The notes under the pieces are model-generated. The model was given only the letters and a program-made list of their open reading frames with translations. It had not been told where the DNA came from and did not search any database. A DNA stretch of 7,923 nucleotides from Methanoregula sp. UBA471 (lineage in GTDB: Archaea; Halobacteriota; Methanomicrobia; Methanomicrobiales; Methanospirillaceae): contig DADT01000041.1 in the NCBI GenBank assembly GCA_002495065.1, forward strand, positions 125-8,047. Reading direction: 5' to 3'. Both the position numbers and the translations under genes were made by a program. Positions 1-4,500 of the stretch are shown piece by piece (positions within the stretch are counted from its first letter, which is position 1; each line of letters starts with the position of its first letter).

Positions 1-5
1 GTTCG

Positions 6-39
6 GGTGTGAACACCTGTTCATGTATGTTTCAAAAAA
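6..39 (-). terminator. Possible terminator / palindromic site past the hydrolase gene
   Basis: Downstream of the minus-strand gene ending at 108, the minus strand carries a run of six T (34-39), typical of archaeal termination sites. Just beyond it are two overlapping short palindromes, GGTGT-ga-ACACC (6-17) and GAACA-cc-TGTTC (11-22). They could be a hairpin or an operator for a gene outside the window. The evidence is only the T-run and the symmetry. Confidence 0.3.
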
Positions 40-107
40 CCCGTTCTCTGCTTTTTGAGTGCTCTCAAATTGAATATTCCCGGTAAATCAGATCCGGTTA
101 TGTGCAG

Positions 108-770
108 TTATTCTTCAATTTCCAGACATTCTCCCGGTCGCAGCACCGAAACATGGATATCAGTCGTTCGTTCAATCGTCTTTTTGAACATCAGTGGATC
201 TGCGCCGATCTTATCCCAGGTATTGTAGTGAATGGGTATCACCGTTCTTGCACCAACAAAATTTGCTGCCATCATCGCTTCAGCCACTCCCATGGTGAAT
301 CGCCCGCCAATAGGGAGCAAAGCGACATCCGGGTGATACAGTTCGCCTATCAGTTTCATGTCTGAAAAAAGGGCCGTATCACCTGCATGATATACCTTGA
401 CCCCATCCATGCCGATAACAAAACCTGCGGCAATCCCTCCCGGGGAACTCATTCCCGGACTGTCAATCCAGCTGGAATGGATGGCCTGAGTCATGGTAAA
501 TGAGACGCCATCAGCCACGAGGGTGCCACCAATATTCATGCTCTCTGCGGGCAGACCTTTTGTCCGCAGGTATCCGGCAATTTCGGTAATTGCGATGGTC
601 TTTTTCCCAAGCGCAACCGTTTCACCCAGATGATCATCGTGGCCGTGGGTGACGGCGACAAGATCGGGTTTTGTCCAGAGAACACTACCCCCTTCGATAA
701 AAGGATCGATCAGAACTTTTTTTGATCCGGCGATTAATACGCATGCATGCCCGAGCCAGGTGAGTTGCAT
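108..770 (-). CDS. UPF0173-type metal-dependent hydrolase (metallo-beta-lactamase fold)
   Basis: This 220-residue protein is a member of the metallo-beta-lactamase superfamily, of the compact single-domain type annotated as UPF0173/YtkL-like metal-dependent hydrolase. The N-terminus (WLGHA, residues 5-9) is typical. The metal-binding signature THGHDDHLG (41-49) gives H42, H44, D46 and H47; further ligands are probably H98, the HAGDT segment (128-132) and H181 in the HYNT segment. The pattern LFSDMKLIGELYHPDVALLP (134-153), which follows HAGDT, is characteristic of the family. Length matches the family, and no signal peptide or membrane segment is visible, so it is probably cytosolic. The natural substrate of the family is not firmly known. 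No Shine-Dalgarno sequence precedes the ATG, while an AT-rich box lies about 30 nt upstream, so translation may be leaderless. It is separated from the upstream gene by a terminator-like T-run and is probably monocistronic. Confidence 0.92.
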   Translation of the reverse strand: MQLTWLGHACVLIAGSKKVLIDPFIEGGSVLWTKPDLVAVTHGHDDHLGETVALGKKTIAITEIAGYLRTKGLPAESMNIGGTLVADGVSFTMTQAIHSSWIDSPGMSSPGGIAAGFVIGMDGVKVYHAGDTALFSDMKLIGELYHPDVALLPIGGRFTMGVAEAMMAANFVGARTVIPIHYNTWDKIGADPLMFKKTIERTTDIHVSVLRPGECLEIEE

Positions 771-797
771 ATATACACATCTGGTTATCTATGCATG

Positions 798-805
798 AAA
801 TTTAT
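798..805 (-). promoter_or_regulatory. Candidate TATA box of the hydrolase gene
   Basis: The minus strand reads ATAAATTT here, 28-35 nt before the ATG at 770. That is the spacing expected for an archaeal TATA box if transcription starts at or next to the start codon, and it fits the absence of a ribosome-binding site. This is positional inference. Confidence 0.35.
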
Positions 806-845
806 CATCGGGATAACGCTGTGTACATGAACACCAGTGTCACGT

Positions 846-852
846 AAAAAAA
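846..852 (-). terminator. T-rich terminator after the HTH protein gene
   Basis: On the minus strand a run of seven T lies 25 nt after the TGA stop (877-879) of the upstream gene. A weak inverted repeat (GAGG...CCTC) precedes it. Archaeal transcription commonly ends at such T-tracts, so this probably separates the HTH gene from the hydrolase gene. Confidence 0.5.
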
Positions 853-876
853 GGCAGCGGATGAGGGGGATTATCC

Positions 877-1485
877 TCACATCACGTCTATCAGTTCAGC
901 TTCTGTAATATCGATGGAATCCCCGAGAGAATCCGCAGTAGCACTGCGGGTCATCTGCTCGGATAAATCCCTGTCTTCCATGACATCCCGGACCCTGTCA
1001 ATGTAGGGGTCAATCGTCGGGTCTTCCTGTTCCTCAATCACATGCCGGTATTCACGGAGTGTCGAAGGACTCACGCCGAGTTCTTCAGAAACCTCTTTCA
1101 TGGTCTTGCCGGACTCGATCAGATTTTCCATTTTTGCCTTGTCAAAGGGCATTTTGAAATCAAGTTCCCGGAAGAGCTTAAGCCGGACACGTGCACGTGC
1201 TACAGTCTTGCTGAGTTTTTCATCCCCGAGCTGGCGGGCAATTTCAGTATCATTCTTACCCGCGTAAAACAAGGTGACAAGTTTTGCAAGCTGGATCGGT
1301 TTTAAGGAGGTTTTAAAGATCCCCTGTTCCGTGATCTCCCGCATTACGAGAGCAACTTCACGTTCAATCGCGTCGCTGTCTCTTAAAGTACCATGAATGT
1401 TCTTCATCGGCTCGACAATCTTTGTCTTGCCGGACATGGCACTGAAGAGTTTTAGAAGCTGTACCTTGCGTTTGTCTTCGGTCAT
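877..1485 (-). CDS. Conserved archaeal protein with two helix-turn-helix segments (putative DNA-binding)
   Basis: This 202-residue soluble protein has two segments that look like helix-turn-helix units: residues about 64-104 (AGKNDTEIARQLGDEKLS then an Arg/Lys-rich helix) and about 116-148 (ESGKTMKEVSEELGVSPSTL then REYRH). The second has the classic form of a sigma-like or resolvase-like HTH. The C-terminal 50 residues are strongly acidic. From memory, the layout resembles the haloarchaeal family annotated 'conditioned medium-induced protein 4', also with tandem HTH-like repeats; I could not check this by alignment. The role is likely DNA binding or regulation, but the target is unknown. The chosen ATG is preceded by GGGG at a short spacing (minus strand GGGGTATGCAATG), a weak ribosome-binding site. 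An overlapping out-of-frame ATG lies 5 nt upstream. The gene is probably transcribed alone. Confidence 0.85.
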   Translation of the reverse strand: MTEDKRKVQLLKLFSAMSGKTKIVEPMKNIHGTLRDSDAIEREVALVMREITEQGIFKTSLKPIQLAKLVTLFYAGKNDTEIARQLGDEKLSKTVARARVRLKLFRELDFKMPFDKAKMENLIESGKTMKEVSEELGVSPSTLREYRHVIEEQEDPTIDPYIDRVRDVMEDRDLSEQMTRSATADSLGDSIDITEAELIDVM

Positions 1486-1530
1486 TGCATACCCCGTTAT
1501 GGGATTAGGATATACAATACTTCGCCTCCT

Positions 1531-1538
1531 ATTTAATG
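1531..1538 (-). promoter_or_regulatory. Candidate TATA box of the HTH protein gene
   Basis: The minus strand reads CATTAAAT, followed by AGGAGG, 46-53 nt upstream of the ATG at 1485. This would place the transcript start about 20 nt before the start codon. A second AT-rich box farther upstream (1569-1577) also reads as a TATA box on this strand, so which one is used is uncertain. Confidence 0.35.
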
Positions 1539-1568
1539 TTATCTTTACACTCTATTTGACCAAAAGAC

Positions 1569-1577
1569 CTATAAATC
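1569..1577. promoter_or_regulatory. TATA-like box at the edge of the gene-free stretch
   Basis: CTATAAATC, preceded by a purine-rich CAAAAGA that resembles a BRE, is one of the best TATA matches in the window on the plus strand. Its reverse (GATTTATAG) is also a fair TATA box for the minus-strand HTH gene. In the plus direction it would start a transcript near 1598, running into the gene-free stretch that contains the repeats at 1691-2060. No protein gene lies downstream on that strand. Confidence 0.35.
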
Positions 1578-1690
1578 GATTGAGGATTTTTTATTGCATC
1601 AGTACTGTCAATCTACAAAATTCCAGCTGAGTAGAAAAGGGTATGAACGGAGTTCGCACCGAACCATAAAAATCATTAAACCATGTAATT

Positions 1691-1829
1691 TTTATGAGGG
1701 CTCCCCGCCTCAGGGCCTCTCCGAGGCACGGCGGGGCAGTGCGGTGCTTACAAATATGCATACAGACACTGATCCGCCGCGGGGGCGCCCCGTCGGGGGC
1801 GGCGGGGTTCATCGCAAATATTTATGAGG
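1691..1829. repeat. GC-rich double-hairpin element bounded by a 9-bp direct repeat
   Basis: A 121-nt GC-rich block (1700-1820) lies between two identical copies of TTTATGAGG (1691-1699 and 1821-1829), inside AT-rich DNA. The first hairpin pairs CCCCGCC (1703-1709) with GGCGGGG (1730-1736), with an inner stem GCCTC-tcc-GAGGC. The second pairs CCGCCGC (1774-1780) with GCGGCGG (1799-1805), or alternatively CGCCCC-gtcg-GGGGCG (1786-1801). CCCCGCC near the left edge also has an exact complement near the right edge (1801-1807), like short terminal inverted repeats. No credible gene is inside. The arrangement resembles a small non-coding mobile element with a target duplication, but the 9-bp match could be chance. 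Confidence 0.45.
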
Positions 1830-1873
1830 AATACACATTCCATTACTCACATCTGGTTAATGTATTTTCATGG

Positions 1874-2060
1874 GAAATCCTCACAATATTTTTCTTAACG
1901 CTCTCTGGGGGCTACGGCATGTAATGCATCCGCCCCCGCCGCTGCGGCCCCCCTGGAGCGATAACTCCGGAGAAGGTATACGACACAATCGCAAAGCGGA
2001 GGTGCTGGTCGGGGGGGGCAGGTACTGTCCCATCCGTAAACAGGTGCTTTTCAATTTGTT
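1874..2060 (+). repeat. Dispersed repeat, copy A (structured, non-coding or ncRNA-like)
   Basis: This 187-nt segment aligns along its length with 7481-7669 in the same orientation, with about three-quarters identity by hand. In order it holds: GAAATCC and an AT-rich box CACAATATTTTT (1882-1893); a diverged spacer of about 17 nt; a GC-rich core beginning GCTACGGCA (1911) with the hairpin GCCG-ctg-CGGC (1938-1948); a second stem CTGGAG-cgataa-CTCCGG (1953-1970); ATCGCAAAG (1988-1996); a G8 run; a hairpin GGGGCAG-gta-CTGTCCC (2015-2031); and CAATTTGTT at the end (2052-2060). A T7 run follows at 2096-2102. The box-spacer-core order would fit a promoter and RNA gene. Reading frames through it are not convincing as a normal gene. 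Confidence 0.7.
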
Positions 2061-2198
2061 TAAAACTCAGGTTTCTCCAAAGCCAGAATTCCATGTTTTT
2101 TTAACTCAGATGGCGGACAGCGAATGATCCCGTCCTTTCAGAGGATAGCGATCATCCGGTCACGGAAAAGCACCTGCAGTTTTCTTCACCGGATCATT
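2041..2198. repeat. Nested inverted repeats between copy A and the small gene
   Basis: CAGGTGCTTTTC (2041-2052) has an exact 12-bp inverted match at 2165-2176. Two further exact inverted pairs lie in the same interval: AATGATCC (2123-2130) with GGATCATT (2191-2198), and ATCCGGT (2154-2160) with ACCGGAT (2188-2194). The last two share a right arm, so they are alternative pairings. The segment lies directly 3' of the minus-strand gene ending at 2206, where the 7-bp pair could also act as a terminator hairpin, though no T-run follows on that strand. Confidence 0.5.
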
Positions 2199-2205
2199 GA
2201 AGAAC

Positions 2206-2466
2206 TTACATCGACCGATCTGCTGATGACTCATTGAGGTACTCTATCTCATTATTTTTTATAAATTCGTTCAGTATTTTACGGATGGGGGAATAGGGGC
2301 CTTTTTCATACGCCGTGAAACTGATAATCTGGTAATTATTATCCGTGGGATCCGGTTCCTCCCGGTATTCTTTAACTGAATATGACGGGTTCCCGTTCAG
2401 CACTGAGTGTAACAGGCGGAATTTCAGGGCTGTATCATTTTTCAGTCGAAGCACCAGATGACTCAT
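2206..2466 (-). CDS. Small hypothetical protein, 86 residues
   Basis: I do not recognise this family. The ATG at 2466 is preceded by GGTGA (minus strand, 2474-2478) with 7 nt spacing, a good archaeal ribosome-binding site and the main support for a real gene. The protein is soluble, with no Cys and no membrane segment. It begins LVLRLKNDTALKFRLLHSVL, and its C-terminal half contains YSPIRKILNEFIKNNEIEYL (residues about 58-77), which looks helical. It is richer in Asn, Lys and Tyr than its neighbours, and its DNA is more AT-rich. It stands alone, between the repeat-rich stretch and the divergently read glyS operon, so context gives no function. Possibly a lineage-restricted or acquired gene. 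Confidence 0.6.
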   Translation of the reverse strand: MSHLVLRLKNDTALKFRLLHSVLNGNPSYSVKEYREEPDPTDNNYQIISFTAYEKGPYSPIRKILNEFIKNNEIEYLNESSADRSM

Positions 2467-2696
2467 GCATATTTCACCAGGTAATCATGATCCGGATTAT
2501 TTGAGAGTATTGCAATCTGTCCGGGACAAGGGATGCATACATCTTTTGCACCATTCAGGATTGGGCGTACCTGATATTTGAGTCCGGCTATCTTCTATTT
2601 AATCATACCATTACTTTTTTTGAATAATTCCTGTGTATAAGAATACATCATCACGGTATACTGATGCTGCCCTTTTTTTGGAATCCCTGTGACGAG

Positions 2697-2708
2697 AATT
2701 ATAATATC
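2697..2708 (+). promoter_or_regulatory. Candidate TATA box of the glyS-hef operon
   Basis: AATTATAATATC is the AT-richest TATA-like box close to glyS. It would give a transcript start near 2728 and a leader of about 30 nt that includes the ribosome-binding site at 2746-2752. It is chosen by position and composition only. Confidence 0.4.
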
Positions 2709-2745
2709 AGCGGGACAATTGAATGATACAATCCGGAACGAAAAG

Positions 2746-2752
2746 AAGTGAT
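2746..2752 (+). promoter_or_regulatory. Ribosome-binding site fixing the TTG start of glyS
   Basis: AAGTGAT matches the archaeal consensus AGGTGAT at six of seven positions and lies 5 nt before TTG 2758. A TGA in the same frame at 2749-2751 rules out any earlier start, and the next in-frame ATG would remove conserved residues. This supports TTG as the start. Confidence 0.65.
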
Positions 2753-2757
2753 ACCAA

Positions 2758-4500
2758 TTGATTCAGTGCTCTGATGATGTTTTTGAAAATGTGATGGAAC
2801 TGGCCAGACGTCGTGGATTTATCTGGCCGACATCCGAATGCTACGGAGCGGTAGCCGGGTTCATCGATTATGGCCCGCTGGGGGCGATGATGAAGCGCCG
2901 TGTAGAAAATATCTGGCGGGATTTTTACATCGTCCAGGAAGGGTACTATGAAATTGAATGCCCGACAATTGCCCAGGAGGCTGTTTTTATTGCCTCCGGG
3001 CATGTCAGGGGTTTTTCTGACAAGATGTGCCAGTGCCCTCACTGCAGGGAATACCTGCGTGCGGATCATGTCGCCGAGGGAGGGAACATTAAAAACGCCT
3101 CGGTTATGAAAAACGAGGAACTCGCAGCAGCCATCACATCCTGCACATGCCCTGCCTGTGAAGAAACTCTCGGCAATGTTGAAGTATTCAATTTCAACCT
3201 TATGTTTTCCACTACCATTGGCCCGGGCTCCCAGAGGGTTGGTTACCTGCGTCCGGAAACTGCCCAGGGGATGTTTGTCGATTTTTCCCGCCTGCTGCGG
3301 TTTTATCGCGACAAACTTCCTTTCGGAGCAGTGCAGATCGGCAAATCCTACCGGAATGAAATTTCACCTCGGCAGGGCATGATCCGCCTCCGTGAATTCA
3401 CGCAGGCGGAGGCCGAGATTTTTGTTCACCCGCTTGAGAAGAACCATCACCCCTCGTTCAAGCGCTATAAAGAGTACCGGATGCCTTTGCTCACCTATAT
3501 CCAGCAGCAGAAATGCGAGGAACCGCTTGAGTTGTCGATGCAGGAAGCTGTTGACAAAGGAATAATAGCAAACGAGTATGTTGCCTATTACGTCGCCCTG
3601 ACTCACCAGCTTCTGGTTACCCTCGGTATCAGGCCCGAACGGCTCCGGTTCCGTCAGCATCTCCCCGATGAACGGGCACACTACGCGACTGACTGCTGGG
3701 ATGCAGAGGTTTTTTCACCTCGCTTTGGCTGGGTCGAAACGGTTGGTATCGCCGACAGGACCGATTATGACCTGCGTGCTCATGCAGCACAGAGTGGTAC
3801 TCCGATGACGGTTTTCATTCAGTATAATGAGCCAAAGAAAACGCTCCGGCGCCGGATTATCCCCAATATGAGTGTGCTCGGTAAACAGTACCGCACGAAA
3901 GCAAAAGCGATCTTTGCCGCGCTGGAAGCGGCATCACCTACGCCGGAAGGAGCCGATATCGAGATAGGGGATGAAAAAATTCATATCCCCGCCCATTTAT
4001 TTGAAATCCGCGACGAGGTGATTGATACACGGGGAGAAGATATTGTCCCCCATGTGATCGAACCATCCTATGGGATTGATCGGATGTGCTATGCTGTTCT
4101 GGAGCAGGCATATGATGAAGACACAGCAGATGGTGAAAAACGCACGGTAATGCGGTTGTCACCCCGGGTCGCACCGGTCCAGGTCGCCGTTTTCCCGCTC
4201 ATGACACGTGATGGTCTTGACACCATTGCTGACGACATTACCCGTGCGTTCCATAAAAACGGCATTCTTGCCGAGTACGATGACAGTGGTGCCATAGGAC
4301 GACGATACCGCAGGCAGGATGAGATCGGCACACCCTTTGCGATCACGGTCGATTATGATACGAAGGAGAATCATACTGTCACACTCCGGGACAGGGATAC
4401 CATGGAACAGGTACGTGTCCCCATTGCTGAGCTGACCGGTACAGTCAGGGCACTTGTTGAGGGACAGATCACGTTCGCGTCCCTCAAGCCAAAAATATGA
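2758..4500 (+). CDS. glyS: Glycyl-tRNA synthetase, archaeal/eukaryal alpha2 type
   Basis: This 580-residue class II aminoacyl-tRNA synthetase attaches glycine to tRNA-Gly in the cytosol. The N-terminal region (residues 9-60) has the family pattern VMELARRRGFIWPT and DYGPLGAMMKRRVENIWR (motif 1). A zinc-ribbon-like insertion follows, with C93-x2-C96 and C131-x2-C134 plus extra Cys at 91 and 129. Motif 2 is RPETAQGMF (165-173), GKSYRNEISPRQG (195-207) and RLREFTQAE (210-218). Motif 3 is IEPSYGIDR (434-442). The C-terminal anticodon-binding domain spans about 469-570. All key class II residues are present. The start is TTG, supported by AAGTGAT 5 nt upstream and by a protein N-terminus that matches where the family begins. 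It is the first gene of an operon: its TGA overlaps the ATG of hef by 4 nt (ATGA). Confidence 0.97.
   Translation: MIQCSDDVFENVMELARRRGFIWPTSECYGAVAGFIDYGPLGAMMKRRVENIWRDFYIVQEGYYEIECPTIAQEAVFIASGHVRGFSDKMCQCPHCREYLRADHVAEGGNIKNASVMKNEELAAAITSCTCPACEETLGNVEVFNFNLMFSTTIGPGSQRVGYLRPETAQGMFVDFSRLLRFYRDKLPFGAVQIGKSYRNEISPRQGMIRLREFTQAEAEIFVHPLEKNHHPSFKRYKEYRMPLLTYIQQQKCEEPLELSMQEAVDKGIIANEYVAYYVALTHQLLVTLGIRPERLRFRQHLPDERAHYATDCWDAEVFSPRFGWVETVGIADRTDYDLRAHAAQSGTPMTVFIQYNEPKKTLRRRIIPNMSVLGKQYRTKAKAIFAALEAASPTPEGADIEIGDEKIHIPAHLFEIRDEVIDTRGEDIVPHVIEPSYGIDRMCYAVLEQAYDEDTADGEKRTVMRLSPRVAPVQVAVFPLMTRDGLDTIADDITRAFHKNGILAEYDDSGAIGRRYRRQDEIGTPFAITVDYDTKENHTVTLRDRDTMEQVRVPIAELTGTVRALVEGQITFASLKPKI

Larger units (their letters stand above)
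2467..2757 (+). other. Intergenic leader region upstream of glyS
   Basis: This 291-nt AT-rich divergent gap lies between the small gene and glyS. On the plus strand it has two T7 runs (about 2612-2618 and 2673-2679). The second follows a short inverted repeat, CATCA (2646-2650) with TGATG (2662-2666). TATA-like boxes occur near 2593-2602 (TCTATTTAAT) and at 2697-2708. No open reading frame with a good start is visible. Confidence 0.4.

Noticed and set aside
19..831. TGTTCATGTA at 19-28 and inverted at 822-831, flanking the hydrolase gene
   Set aside because: A single 10-mer over 800 nt with no further extension; it is compatible with chance and gives no evidence for a mobile unit.
1591..1924. 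Several overlapping short frames on both strands over the GC-rich element
   Set aside because: They overlap each other, are Arg/Gly/Pro-rich from GC-rich hairpins, and have no convincing start signals.
1870..2127. 85-residue plus-strand open frame across repeat copy A
   Set aside because: It starts with AATC-type repeat sequence without a ribosome-binding site, and the same frame in copy B has a stop after about ten codons and a frameshifting indel.
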